A stretch of 64,000 nucleotides of DNA. Origin: a virus. A program made the translations under genes and the position numbers. The notes beneath the pieces were generated by a model that made no database searches, had not been told where the DNA came from, and saw nothing but the letters and a program-made list of their open reading frames with translations. The stretch lies in the IMG/VR virus record IMGVR_UViG_3300021600_000005, positions 1 through 64,000 of that record; one strand, given 5' to 3'. Positions 7,734 through 16,593 of this stretch are shown piece by piece; position 1 is the stretch's first letter, and the number at the start of each line of letters is the position of its first letter.

Positions 7734-8687
7734 ATGCAAAGATTTATTATAACTGAAGAGGATAAAAGAAACATACTTGGAATGTATGGTTTAATTAATG
7801 AACAAAACTCAGAACCCCCAATATGTTCAAATACAGGGTGTAAAGGAACTTATACAGGTCCTGAATTTGAAAATGATAATGATATAGCCCATGATTATTC
7901 AAATGTAATTACTAAATCCGTGGCGGCTAAATTAAAAGAACTTTACAAAAGTGGAGATTACGTTAAAGTAAACTTTGACGGAATTAAATTATCTACAAAA
8001 GGAATGGGTACGGGAAATGTGGTCTACGAAGTAGAAATACCTTTTGAAAGTGTTAATAATAAATGTGATGCAAGGACAGGATTTGCTCATGTGGGTGGAT
8101 GGGGACATCCCGGAGCCGGAGTTAACAAAAGAAAAGAAGAGATTTTTAATGATACTACAAAAGATTCTGTTAGAACAAATCCTGTGGTAGGAACAATTAA
8201 TGATATGGAATTCTCAAAAAAAACATCAACAGATGAAGGTCTTGTCGAATATTGGATTCAATGGAAACATTCTTCATTACAAAGTGATTGTGGTCAAAAA
8301 ACTACAAACGGAACATCAGAAAAAGAAAAAGTAACAACAAGTACAGATGAAAAAAAATCAGGTGCTAATTTTAGAAGTGATAGTTTAAGTGGGTTAATAA
8401 ATCAAATTAACCAAGGAGAATTGGTTGATAGTAAAACAAACGGATTTGATTTAAGTAAACCAGTTACTATAGATTTCAAAGAGCATATATATATGTTACA
8501 CGCTCCTGGAGGTAAAGATGGGTTCTTCACTTTAAAATTAGCGTTGAACATTTCTAAGGAACATGAATTAGGACAGTTCCCATCTAAAAAATCTTTAGAA
8601 AACCAAGGTTATACAGTTTGGGATGATGGAACATTCCAACTAAAAGGAGAAGGTGTAAGAGATTGGGCGTTAATGTATAAAAAATAA
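7734..8687 (+). CDS. 317-residue protein with IITE leader
   Basis: The ATG at 7734 is chosen because TATTTAT (7722-7728) lies exactly 5 bases upstream and it opens the leader MQRFIITEEDKRNILGMYGL; a second site is INE. The body has a Cys-Gly module (PPICSNTGCKGTYTGPEF), a HVGGWGHPGAG loop, and a Ser/Thr/Lys linker before a C-terminal domain. No family name can be given. Possible two-domain head cargo. Confidence 0.8.
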   Translation: MQRFIITEEDKRNILGMYGLINEQNSEPPICSNTGCKGTYTGPEFENDNDIAHDYSNVITKSVAAKLKELYKSGDYVKVNFDGIKLSTKGMGTGNVVYEVEIPFESVNNKCDARTGFAHVGGWGHPGAGVNKRKEEIFNDTTKDSVRTNPVVGTINDMEFSKKTSTDEGLVEYWIQWKHSSLQSDCGQKTTNGTSEKEKVTTSTDEKKSGANFRSDSLSGLINQINQGELVDSKTNGFDLSKPVTIDFKEHIYMLHAPGGKDGFFTLKLALNISKEHELGQFPSKKSLENQGYTVWDDGTFQLKGEGVRDWALMYKK

Positions 8688-8762
8688 CCTAATAGTTTAA
8701 TCCTAGATAAAGGTGGGGTTTTTGTTTTACACTTGACAATTAAAAAAATAATTAAAAATAAA

Positions 8763-8794
8763 TTTGGATATATTAATTTCATTTAATATCTTTA
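8763..8794 (+). promoter_or_regulatory. Bacteroidota-type promoter for 8799
   Basis: TTTG (8763-8766), 20 bases, TATCTTTA (8787-8794). The ATG follows 4 bases later, so the predicted mRNA has little or no leader. Confidence 0.65.
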
Positions 8795-8798
8795 CAGT

Positions 8799-9260
8799 AT
8801 GAAAAATATATCGATAACATTAATATTAGTTGTTTTATCAACTATTGGTTTTGGACAAACCCCTTTTAAAAGTTTAACAGTTCACATAGATACCACACAA
8901 TTTATGTCTTGGGAATTAGGTTTGAATTATAAAACGGCAAAAGACCAAAATAAAATAAAAAATGAAAAACTTTATCTTTTTAATCATAATATTATTGTTG
9001 ATTTAATATCCAAAACGGTAACCGTTTTTTCGGTAACTGAAAACACAGTAAACGATGTATGGAAACTTAAAAGTTTTGAAGTTTATAAAACAGGGTACTT
9101 TTTTGAATTCTGGGAAGAAGGAATTGTTCAAAATTACAAAGCGTTGATTTGTGAAAATGTAGGGGGAACCTATTCATTTATAGAACAAGACGGTTTAAAT
9201 AAAAAAACTAAAATATGTGGGGGACAATATGATAGGGATGTAAAAATTACTATAAAATAA
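8799..9260 (+). CDS. Secreted protein of unknown function
   Basis: A 153-residue protein with a signal peptide (MKNISITLILVVLSTIGFG, cleavage likely before QTPF). The mature part has beta-strand character and no motif I recognise. It is driven by a host-type promoter and lacks an IxE leader, so it is probably made early and exported, perhaps acting on the envelope of the infected cell. Confidence 0.75.
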   Translation: MKNISITLILVVLSTIGFGQTPFKSLTVHIDTTQFMSWELGLNYKTAKDQNKIKNEKLYLFNHNIIVDLISKTVTVFSVTENTVNDVWKLKSFEVYKTGYFFEFWEEGIVQNYKALICENVGGTYSFIEQDGLNKKTKICGGQYDRDVKITIK

Positions 9261-9292
9261 AAAAGGGGAATTACATTCCTTTTTTATTTTGT
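9258..9292. terminator. Bidirectional terminator
   Basis: A5 G4 AA pairs with TTCC T6 around a short loop, between the convergent genes 8799 (+) and 9284 (-). Confidence 0.7.
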
Positions 9293-9826
9293 TATTCTAG
9301 ATTGCAATAGTGTTGAATAGTATTTAAAAACATCAGAGTCAAATTTATATTTTACCAAGAAATCAACACCATTGGAAAAACTATCTAACGTATCATAGTC
9401 TGGATTATAAACACTTAAAGCATTATAATCAATTGTTTTAAGTAAATTTTTTGCTTTTTCTAAGGTTATTGGGGAGGATTCTCCTGTTATGGCGTTAAGT
9501 GTTAATAATACCTCTACGACACTGAATATTTGATTTGAGATTGTCTTTGGTTTAGTAGATAAAGACGACTTAAAATTTTCTGAGTTCTCTCCAAAAACGT
9601 TTTTTAAAAAGTCTTTATGTGAATACTTGCCAAAGTTATTGGACGGCCAAGTAAAACGGGATATTGATTCTTCATCTTTAAGTTGTGGTAACTTATAGGT
9701 TAAATCGCCAATTTCAAGCCCCTTACTTTGATTACTTAATGGTTTTACATTATCCGTTTGTTCATTAATAACTCGTCTTACTAATCTAATCAAATCAGAC
9801 TCTGTTAATCTTATAATTTTTTTCAT
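9284..9826 (-). CDS. Protein with the MKKIIRLTESDL leader
   Basis: A 180-residue protein. Leader MKKIIRLTESDLIRLVRRVI plus NEQ matches that of 7061, while the rest differs. On the coding strand TATATTTAT lies upstream in the divergent gap with 9900. The body is helical and Ser/Lys-rich, function unknown. Confidence 0.8.
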   Translation of the reverse strand: MKKIIRLTESDLIRLVRRVINEQTDNVKPLSNQSKGLEIGDLTYKLPQLKDEESISRFTWPSNNFGKYSHKDFLKNVFGENSENFKSSLSTKPKTISNQIFSVVEVLLTLNAITGESSPITLEKAKNLLKTIDYNALSVYNPDYDTLDSFSNGVDFLVKYKFDSDVFKYYSTLLQSRITK

Positions 9827-9899
9827 AATATTATTTTTAATCTATTATAAATATATGATAGAACTAAAATATATAACAATTAAAGAATATTTATATTAA

Positions 9900-10256
9900 A
9901 TGAAATACATTATTAGTGAACATAAACTTGATAAATTAATCTTTGAATTTATTGATGATTTTTTTAAAAAACATAGACAAATTATTGATTCATATATAAT
10001 GTATAATCAAAGCGGATTTTATGAGCATGAAGATTTTGAGGCTACAATTGAATATGACCATGAAGACAAAAGGTTATATATTGACAAAAACTTTGTCATG
10101 TTAATTGCTAACATGTTTGGTCTTACCCCCCAACAGTCTCAATTAAAAATTTACGATTGGTTTACAGTAACCGAAAATATTTTTCCAAAGTATATGGAGT
10201 CACCATATTTAGAAGGGTTTTGGAGACAAAATGCCCCTCGTAGGGATGGGAATTAA
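9900..10256 (+). CDS. Small acidic protein with MKYIISE leader
   Basis: A 118-residue protein with a TATTTAT box at 9888-9894 (5-base spacing). After the leader: a helix, an acidic strand region (YEHEDFEATIEYDHEDKR), then FVMLIANMFGLTPQQSQLKIYDW. This layout (leader, helix, strands, 'xxMFGL...W') recurs in 11647, 15656, 19731 and the 39931 array, and suggests one divergent small-domain family. Confidence 0.8.
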   Translation: MKYIISEHKLDKLIFEFIDDFFKKHRQIIDSYIMYNQSGFYEHEDFEATIEYDHEDKRLYIDKNFVMLIANMFGLTPQQSQLKIYDWFTVTENIFPKYMESPYLEGFWRQNAPRRDGN

Positions 10257-10299
10257 AGTTAATTTATCTTTTTTTTATTAATTAATGTATTTATGTGAT

Positions 10300-11595
10300 A
10301 TGAGAATATTAATTAAAGAAAACCAATATGGGTTATTATTAGAACAATTAAATATTTCTTTGAAGTATAATGATATTGTTGACGCGTCGTCAGGTCCTGG
10401 TACTGACCCGGATAAAATATTAAACGCCCTTAATGACATTAAAGACGTTAAAGAATTTAAAACTTTGTTATCTATGTTTAAAGATAAAAAAACCGGATAT
10501 AAAAGTTTTGAAGAAATGGTTAATCAAGAGTACGATAGGTTTAATTATGATGATATTGTAAAATTAAAAGATAGACTATATTCTTTAGGGGTTATAGTTT
10601 CGTTTAGAAAGGCGGAAAATAATTTTGGTCAAAATTTATTTGCGGGCAATTTTAAAATTCAAAGTTATCTGACACGTACTTCAAAAACATCAGAAATTTC
10701 TAAAAAAAACAATATTTTACATGACAAAGAGTTATATGAAAGATATATTAATACATATGAACCTTTATTATCACAAGCAAAAAAATATTGGATTGATTGG
10801 TTATCTAATCCAATTACTAAAGAAAAATTTATTAAAAATTGGTCAGATAGAAATTATAGTAGTGATGATGTTAATAACATTTTTAAAAATTATTTAAATT
10901 CACTAAATAAACTTAAATTATTTTTTTATGATAAGTCAACAAAAACCATCAACAATGTTGATATTGATGACCGTGAAAAAGGAGCTTATGCGTTTGTAGA
11001 TAAAGAGTCACCAAATAATGTTTATATTAATTGTTTCTTGAGTAAGAAAGATGATGACAAATTAGGAACAATGATTCACGAAATTCAACATTTAATTTAT
11101 TTTATACACCCATTAAATCCTGACGTTAAAGTTGGAGAGTTATTTGTTAATAAAAATACTAAAAAAATAGAACCTTTTGATTTTTTTAATAATTTTAGTA
11201 CGGTTTATAATAATAATCATAAAATGAATTATAGTTTGTCCCAAAACATTATAAACACCTCCAAAATTTATAATGTTGATTCTAAAATATTGCAAAATTT
11301 ACTTGTTGTTGCAACCAAAAATGAAAAAAACGGCCCAGGGTATTCTTGTAATGAAAATGAAAAAATGTCTAATATTAGTGCAATAAGAAAATTGTTTAAT
11401 ATTAAACCAGGACAAGACATAACAGTAAAAATGTTGACACCATATATTAAAGGTCAAAAAAAAGATTTAAATGTTTCTTGGTTATTAATTTGTTGGGCTT
11501 TAAAGGATTTCCCAGATATCTCTGAATTGGTTAATAAAATAAACCAATTGGCTTACCAAGATTTTCAAAAACAAAATAATACAAAACTTGTATAA
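10300..11595 (+). CDS. HExxH metalloprotease, 431 residues, with leader
   Basis: The ATG at 10300 lies 5 bases after TATTTAT (10288-10294) and opens MRILIKENQYGLLLEQ (IKE, LLE sites). H260-E-I-Q-H264 in GTMIHEIQHLIYFIHP is a zinc-binding signature; a stretch before it (DREKGAYAFVDKESPNNVYINCF) resembles the strand that often precedes the active helix. A long C-terminal region follows. It is the largest of the five leader-bearing metalloproteases. Confidence 0.75.
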   Translation: MRILIKENQYGLLLEQLNISLKYNDIVDASSGPGTDPDKILNALNDIKDVKEFKTLLSMFKDKKTGYKSFEEMVNQEYDRFNYDDIVKLKDRLYSLGVIVSFRKAENNFGQNLFAGNFKIQSYLTRTSKTSEISKKNNILHDKELYERYINTYEPLLSQAKKYWIDWLSNPITKEKFIKNWSDRNYSSDDVNNIFKNYLNSLNKLKLFFYDKSTKTINNVDIDDREKGAYAFVDKESPNNVYINCFLSKKDDDKLGTMIHEIQHLIYFIHPLNPDVKVGELFVNKNTKKIEPFDFFNNFSTVYNNNHKMNYSLSQNIINTSKIYNVDSKILQNLLVVATKNEKNGPGYSCNENEKMSNISAIRKLFNIKPGQDITVKMLTPYIKGQKKDLNVSWLLICWALKDFPDISELVNKINQLAYQDFQKQNNTKLV

Positions 11596-11634
11596 CTAAC
11601 TTTTGACTCAACCCCTTTTTTTTATTAATTACCA

Positions 11635-11641
11635 TATTTAT
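11635..11641 (+). promoter_or_regulatory. TATTTAT box (example)
   Basis: A typical case of the recurring box: 7-mer, 5 bases, ATG. The same spacing (4-5) is seen upstream of 83, 2301, 7734, 9900, 10300, 12044, 12912, 13737, 15656, 18603, 20212, 22334, 24609, 39931, 40283, 44329 and 56189 on the plus strand, and 26943 on the minus strand. Confidence 0.65.
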
Positions 11642-11646
11642 GTAAT

Positions 11647-12012
11647 ATGAAATTTATAATAACCGAATCTAGGATAGACCAAATTATTGTTAACTATTTG
11701 GATGAAAATTTTATTCCTAATTATGGTTGGGCAACTATTGATTATTATAGAAGTCAAGTTGCAAAGTGGAATAATTATAATTTTTTAATTGAGGACGATG
11801 AAGCGTATGCGTATTATAGGGAATATGATGGAAATCAAAACGTTTTGGCTGTAAACGATTGGTTAACAGATAAATTAACAGCTTTATTTGGTAATAAGTG
11901 GCCACCAGTTTTTAAAGACTGGTTTGAAGATGCTACCAGTCTTAAGGTTAAAACATTTTTATATGAAAGGGAACATTTTATTAATAACGATAACGATACA
12001 AGTTTTTCATAA
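11647..12012 (+). CDS. Small acidic protein with MKFIITE leader
   Basis: A 121-residue protein; TATTTAT at 11635-11641 gives 5-base spacing. Trp/Tyr-rich body with NDWLTDKLTALFGNKWPPVFKDW, matching the layout of 9900. No catalytic motif. Confidence 0.8.
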   Translation: MKFIITESRIDQIIVNYLDENFIPNYGWATIDYYRSQVAKWNNYNFLIEDDEAYAYYREYDGNQNVLAVNDWLTDKLTALFGNKWPPVFKDWFEDATSLKVKTFLYEREHFINNDNDTSFS

Positions 12013-12043
12013 TTTTTAATATGATTATAAAATATTTATAAAA

Positions 12044-12535
12044 ATGGATTTAGAACTACTAACAAAAGAACAAATAAGGGGAATTCAATTAGCTCTTAAA
12101 GCTTGTAGTAAGGAGTATCCATTTATTAAAGGATTCTTTTTAGAAAAAGATAATGTCAATTATAAAACCGTTTTATTTATTGTGTTATTAGTTGATTATG
12201 AACTTGTGTCAAAGTTTTATAATCGTGAAATAAATTACAGAGGGTATCTCAGGAATACAGACACGTATAACACATTTGGAATCCCATTTGAATGGGGGGA
12301 ACCAAGTACTAAAGAATATAAATTTAATCTTGATTTTTGGTCAAATGAAAAAAGTAAAGTTCAAGATTTATTAGAATTGTTTATAAACGCGTTACCAGAA
12401 AAATATAAATGCTCTACTGGTTCACTGAGGGTCACCATACCACATATCCAAGGGTATTGTCAAATTGGAACTCCATGTGTTGACAATAATATTGATGACG
12501 TGTATGGAAAAGTTTTTTTATTGGGGAAAGATTAA
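12044..12535 (+). CDS. Unknown protein, paralog of 19222
   Basis: A 163-residue protein; TATTTAT at 12033-12039 (4 bases). It shares DYELVSKFYNREI with DYEILRQMYNQEW in 19222-19713, along with a similar length and layout. The N-terminus MDLELLTKEQIRG is leader-like but lacks a clean IxE. Function unknown. Confidence 0.8.
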   Translation: MDLELLTKEQIRGIQLALKACSKEYPFIKGFFLEKDNVNYKTVLFIVLLVDYELVSKFYNREINYRGYLRNTDTYNTFGIPFEWGEPSTKEYKFNLDFWSNEKSKVQDLLELFINALPEKYKCSTGSLRVTIPHIQGYCQIGTPCVDNNIDDVYGKVFLLGKD

Positions 12536-12536
12536 T

Positions 12537-12890
12537 ATGAAACTACGAGAATCCATAAAAAGAATAATAAGGGAAGAAAAAAATGTATCCCCAAGACTTT
12601 TGAGAAGAATTTCTGGGAATGACTTGGAACAAATTTTTATTAATTGTTATTATGAAGCATTAAAGGATGTGGTTCATGAGAAATTCTATTATGAAACCAA
12701 TAGATTGGTTCGGCTTATAAATAGGACAATAAGTTATATGATGGATGAGTTTCACCCTATGTTATATAATACAATACCTGAAGGAGAAATGTGGTATGAT
12801 GAAATACATAATGGATTAGAACGCCACTATAAAGGTCGAATAATTAATTTGTATAATAACAAGACCCCCCGTTCTGACTTTAATTATTAA
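12537..12890 (+). CDS. LRRR-family protein with IREE leader
   Basis: A 117-residue protein. The ATG at 12537, one base after the previous stop, opens MKLRESIKRIIREEKN; the longer reading frame from 12465 overlaps the gene before and is rejected. LLRRISGNDL and the ending HYKGRIINLYNNK fit the LRRR set. Confidence 0.8.
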   Translation: MKLRESIKRIIREEKNVSPRLLRRISGNDLEQIFINCYYEALKDVVHEKFYYETNRLVRLINRTISYMMDEFHPMLYNTIPEGEMWYDEIHNGLERHYKGRIINLYNNKTPRSDFNY

Positions 12891-12911
12891 ACAAGAGGTA
12901 TATTTATTATC

Positions 12912-13238
12912 ATGAACATAATAATCACAGAAAGACAAGTTAAGTTAATAATGGAGAGTTCTCCTTCAGCTAGACTTCGTAGAAGATTGTTTGACAAAAA
13001 TTTTCTTCAAGACTTTTTAGATTACGATATTTTAGAATATGAAAATCCTTGTGATTGGGATAATGTTGGAGAATTTGTTGGAGATGTTTGTGATACTCTG
13101 GCAATCCAAACTATTGATTATTTTACAGAACAAACAGGAGAAAAATTATCACCAAAAGAATCTGATTATTTTTATTATTATTGTCTTGATAACTTTGGTA
13201 AGCACATTGAAACTTTTTACAAAAAAAAATGTGCGTAA
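12912..13238 (+). CDS. LRRR-family protein with MNIIITE leader
   Basis: A 108-residue protein; TATTTAT at 12901-12907 (4 bases). ARLRRRLFDKNFLQDF, ENPCDW and FGKHIETFYKKKC are the shared landmarks of the set. Acidic body, function unknown. Confidence 0.85.
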   Translation: MNIIITERQVKLIMESSPSARLRRRLFDKNFLQDFLDYDILEYENPCDWDNVGEFVGDVCDTLAIQTIDYFTEQTGEKLSPKESDYFYYYCLDNFGKHIETFYKKKCA

Positions 13239-13287
13239 TATGTAAATATTAATTTACTTATTTAAATAAAAAACGTATTATTGGAAT

Positions 13288-13644
13288 ATGAAAAAATATC
13301 TTACACTTAAAAACTTGGGATGGGTGTTAACCGCCTTAGTAACGATTATGATGGGAATGTCTGGAGTTTCTAAATTAATGGGAACCGAAGAGATGATTAA
13401 AAACTTTACATACATGAACCTTTTACCTTACCTTGCTTTGTTTGGGGTCTTGGAACTTGCTGGTGTTGTAATGTTAATAATCCCTAAAACGTCTAAGTAT
13501 GGTGCAGTATTACTTTCTTCTTATTTGTCTGGTGCGGTGGCAATCCACTTGAGTATGATGGGAGGAACTGGAATAATGGTACCATTCCTAATTGGTTTGA
13601 TTGTATGGGGAGCCCATTGTTTGAGAACTTATAGTATCAAATAA
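13288..13644 (+). CDS. DoxX-like four-helix membrane protein
   Basis: A 118-residue protein with four hydrophobic segments. SGVSKLMGTEEMIKNFTYMNLLPYL and the following LELAGVVMLI match the DoxX-like family of small quinone-related or unknown membrane proteins. It is less A+T-rich than its neighbours and has no IxE leader or TATTTAT box, so it looks like a gene acquired from a bacterium. The physiological role in infection is unknown. Confidence 0.75.
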   Translation: MKKYLTLKNLGWVLTALVTIMMGMSGVSKLMGTEEMIKNFTYMNLLPYLALFGVLELAGVVMLIIPKTSKYGAVLLSSYLSGAVAIHLSMMGGTGIMVPFLIGLIVWGAHCLRTYSIK

Positions 13645-13662
13645 TACCCATAACAAAACATT

Positions 13663-13702
13663 AAACCCTCCATCTTTAATTAGTTGGGGGGTTTATTTTT
13701 TT
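13663..13702 (+). terminator. Terminator after 13288-13644
   Basis: AAACCCTCCA pairs with TTGGGGGGTTT, followed by a T-rich run. Confidence 0.75.
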
Positions 13703-13736
13703 TCAAACCTTTTTACCCTATTGTATATTTATAATT

Positions 13737-14081
13737 GTGAAAATATTAATAACTGAATCACAAAATAATTTTTTATGGTTACGTAGAAGATTAAAAGATT
13801 CTGACCTCATGGACCATTTAAGAGAAATTGTGGTGGAAGGTTTTGATTATTCATTCCCATGTGATTATGTTAATGATATTAATAACCCTCTTGAACGTTA
13901 TGATGAGTATTTATCGGATTTAACAACTGGGTCAATATGGACCTTTTATTATTCATATGATGAACTTTATAGTTCCGGAGACAACTTAAAAAAACTTGAA
14001 TTATTTTTATTTAATTTAATTAAAACACGGTTTGGGAAATTAATAAAAACTAATTTTTTAGATTCTATTGAAGAGTGCTAA
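13737..14081 (+). CDS. LRRR-family protein with GTG start
   Basis: A 114-residue protein starting with GTG at 13737, fixed by TATTTAT at 13726-13732 (4 bases) and the leader MKILITESQNN. FLWLRRRLKDSDL, FPCDY and RFGKLIKTNF match the set. First gene of the run 13737-15233. Confidence 0.8.
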   Translation: MKILITESQNNFLWLRRRLKDSDLMDHLREIVVEGFDYSFPCDYVNDINNPLERYDEYLSDLTTGSIWTFYYSYDELYSSGDNLKKLELFLFNLIKTRFGKLIKTNFLDSIEEC

Positions 14082-14100
14082 GAAAAAAAATAATTATTTT

Positions 14101-14526
14101 ATGAAAATTATAATTAACGAACAACAATACCAACAATTATTTGAATCCGATTCTAAAAAAATAGAGTTTTATCAATCATATGTTAATAATTCGTTAAAAA
14201 ATATAATTAATAACTGTGAAAAGGAAGAGCGTTATTATTATAATAATATATGTGATTATGTTAGCTCAATTAACAATATTAAAGTTGTGAGTGTCACAAA
14301 ATCCAGTATAAGTCCTACAACTAAAAAACCATTAATTAATGTTAAAACTCCAATCGTTATTGATATTATGATTAATTATGAATCTATTGTAGATTTATCT
14401 TTTGATGATTTCACACATCAATTAAGGTATGAGATATCTCATCTTTTTGGAAGTATGCCCACAAATAGACCTAATTTTAATATTATTTATCAAAGTAATA
14501 ATCTTAATAAAAATCATAATTGGTAA
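14101..14526 (+). CDS. Small protein with MKIIINE leader
   Basis: A 141-residue protein. The ATG at 14101 opens MKIIINEQQYQQLFE (INE, LFE). The C-terminal half (TPIVIDIMINYESIV...LRYEISHLFG) resembles the alternating strands and helices of the next gene, suggesting related domains. The stop overlaps the next start (TAATG). Confidence 0.8.
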   Translation: MKIIINEQQYQQLFESDSKKIEFYQSYVNNSLKNIINNCEKEERYYYNNICDYVSSINNIKVVSVTKSSISPTTKKPLINVKTPIVIDIMINYESIVDLSFDDFTHQLRYEISHLFGSMPTNRPNFNIIYQSNNLNKNHNW

Positions 14527-14867
14527 TGAAATATGTTTTAACAGATAAACAGAAAAACGCATTATATTGGGTTATTGATAATTTAATAAAATCAACATTT
14601 CAAAGTATTATTGAAGATTCTGAAGAATGGGGGCTTGGAGAAATGCATGAATTTGAATTAGTTAATTCAATACAGGACATAAAAATAAATAGAATTGTTA
14701 CTCATACTAATATTAAAGTTTATGTTGACATATACACTCCAATGGCTAATGTATTTGAACGAGAAGATTATTTTGAAATTATTTCAGAATATACTTATCG
14801 AATTTCTGAAACTATACCTAATGTACAAATAATTATAAATGACATTATTTTAGATGAACATAATTAA
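14526..14867 (+). CDS. Small protein with MKYVLTD leader
   Basis: A 113-residue protein. The ATG at 14526 shares one base with the preceding stop. The leader ends in LTD rather than LTE, so cleavage, if any, would be atypical. The body has KVYVDIYTP followed by YRISETIPNVQIIIND, an alpha/beta pattern like 14101. Confidence 0.8.
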   Translation: MKYVLTDKQKNALYWVIDNLIKSTFQSIIEDSEEWGLGEMHEFELVNSIQDIKINRIVTHTNIKVYVDIYTPMANVFEREDYFEIISEYTYRISETIPNVQIIINDIILDEHN

Positions 14868-14879
14868 TTTTAAAAAAAA

Positions 14880-15233
14880 ATGAAATACCTTATAACTGAG
14901 AATAGAGTAAATGAAACTATTAAAAAATATATTATGACAATGTACCCAATTGTTTATGATGTTAAGTTTAATATTGTCAAAAAAGTTTTAGGGTTCAGTG
15001 AAGGGATGCCGGTAGTTGAAAAAACAGTTATTGTTGTTATTTTTAATGATTCAAATAATGACCTTAATACTGATTTATTGTATTCGACACGTGAGGAAAT
15101 TATAAATTTAGTAGACACAACATTTAATTTAGAACATAGGTTATATGGTAGTAACTGGGATTTTAAATTTTTTAAATTATCTGTTGTTCAACTTGGGACA
15201 TTAACTGCTGGAGATAAAGGTTATCTAAAATAG
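14880..15233 (+). CDS. Small protein with MKYLITE leader
   Basis: A 117-residue protein in the same operon, 12 bases after the previous stop. Strand-rich centre (KTVIVVIFND) and no recognised motif. Ends the 13737-15233 run. Confidence 0.8.
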   Translation: MKYLITENRVNETIKKYIMTMYPIVYDVKFNIVKKVLGFSEGMPVVEKTVIVVIFNDSNNDLNTDLLYSTREEIINLVDTTFNLEHRLYGSNWDFKFFKLSVVQLGTLTAGDKGYLK

Positions 15234-15243
15234 ATTAGACAAT

Positions 15244-15441
15244 CTATAGTTCTATTTCACAATCTTTTTTTAATATTCCTTTTAAATTACCTTCATGGTT
15301 TACATAATAATCTCTAACACATATTGAGTCAATCGTAAACAATTCTCCAATATTATTACAATACCAATAATTTTCACTTTGACATGTGACTACCCTGATT
15401 TTTATTTTTTCATTCCAAAAATTTCTTTGTTCGTATAACAT
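15244..15441 (-). CDS. Small Cys-containing protein, start uncertain
   Basis: A 65-residue reading from the internal ATG at 15441; the frame stays open to 15588, where it would overlap the divergent plus-strand gene at 15515 and add a hydrophobic segment that could be a signal anchor. Cysteines in VVTCQSENYWYC and DSICVRDYY suggest an exported disulfide-bonded protein. Function unknown. Confidence 0.5.
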   Translation of the reverse strand: MLYEQRNFWNEKIKIRVVTCQSENYWYCNNIGELFTIDSICVRDYYVNHEGNLKGILKKDCEIEL

Positions 15442-15514
15442 AAATAATAATATTAAATATTGGATTAAAATCAATTTTTTTAATACATTTATATTAATTA
15501 AAATTAATACATAA

Positions 15515-15640
15515 ATGGAAAAAAATAATGATAAAAAACCAGTTTTGGCTGAAGTGTTAATAATGGGATTGTGTTTGGTAATAGTCATGTGCGTTTCATT
15601 TTTTATTATTTATTTACTTCGCAATAATGTGGACATGTAG
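15515..15640 (+). CDS. 41-residue single-span membrane protein
   Basis: MEKNNDKKP followed by one long hydrophobic helix and the tail RNNVDM. It precedes the leader-bearing gene at 15656. Holin-like or accessory membrane peptides have this form, but nothing fixes a role. Confidence 0.55.
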   Translation: MEKNNDKKPVLAEVLIMGLCLVIVMCVSFFIIYLLRNNVDM

Positions 15641-15655
15641 ATATATTTATGGAAG

Positions 15656-16030
15656 ATGAAATATATTATAAATGAAAAAAAATACGATTTAATTTTTAAA
15701 GAATATTTAAACGATATGTTTTCTAATTTTAAAATTAGTATTTTTTTAAAACCAAAAACATCAAAAAATCCATTAAAAAATGGCAGAATTGATTTTAAAC
15801 TTAACGGTAAATTAAAAGCAACTGTATTTTTTTCAAACGATAATTTTATTAATGAAATAATGATTGAGGATAAAATTTACGATGGGATTTTTAATTTTTT
15901 TTCCATGTCAAATTACTACGACATTCAAAAACATTTACTAATGTGGTTTAAAGGTTTTAATATTTTAGAAAATTATAATTTTGATTTATTATCAAGTATT
16001 AATATATTTGATAATGAAGAATACGTTTAG
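15656..16030 (+). CDS. Small protein with MKYIINE leader
   Basis: A 124-residue protein; TATTTAT 15644-15650 (5 bases). Layout leader, helix EYLNDMFS, strands, then FNFFSMSNYYDIQKHLLMWF. EYLNDMFS closely matches DWLNDMFS of the 39931 array, supporting a common small-domain family. Confidence 0.8.
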   Translation: MKYIINEKKYDLIFKEYLNDMFSNFKISIFLKPKTSKNPLKNGRIDFKLNGKLKATVFFSNDNFINEIMIEDKIYDGIFNFFSMSNYYDIQKHLLMWFKGFNILENYNFDLLSSINIFDNEEYV

Positions 16031-16059
16031 TTCAGTTTTTAATCGTATATTTGTAAAAT

Positions 16060-16536
16060 ATGAAAATATCCGAAAAAAAAATAATCCAAATTGAGGAAAC
16101 CTTAAAAGATTTTAAATCTTTAATACCAAGGTTTAAAGAAATTAAAGATAATCCTATTTTACTTAAAATGTTTTGCTCTAGAAATAGAAATCCTTTATAT
16201 GATATAACTAGTATTTCTTATTTTAAAACAGGTTTAGTTTCTGAGGGATTAATAAAGAGCGGAGGTAAAGGGGTTGATGACCATTACATTCAAAGAGCTT
16301 TCTCTACGAAGATTATCTTTAATTTGTTATGTGAAAACCCCAACATGGGAGTTGATGAATTTATTTTATTAATTAAAAAATACTCATCAACAATTTCAAT
16401 AACAAAAGACGAACACAAAAAAATAACATTGTTAACTAGAAATACTAGTGAAATTAATTATCATGTTTATGATAAAATTGGAATTTTAGTTCCAGGTCTT
16501 TTAGAACATATGAACGTTAAATTACACACAAATTAA
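16060..16536 (+). CDS. Unknown protein behind a host-type promoter
   Basis: A 158-residue protein. TATATTTG at 16046-16053 lies 6 bases before the ATG. Basic, helical, with CSRNRNPLYDITS and GVDDHYIQRAFSTKIIFNLL. No leader, so probably an early cytoplasmic protein. Family unknown. Confidence 0.75.
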   Translation: MKISEKKIIQIEETLKDFKSLIPRFKEIKDNPILLKMFCSRNRNPLYDITSISYFKTGLVSEGLIKSGGKGVDDHYIQRAFSTKIIFNLLCENPNMGVDEFILLIKKYSSTISITKDEHKKITLLTRNTSEINYHVYDKIGILVPGLLEHMNVKLHTN

Positions 16537-16593
16537 AAAATTAACTTTATTCTTATTAAAAAGTTGATTATACTTATATAAAACAAATATCAT

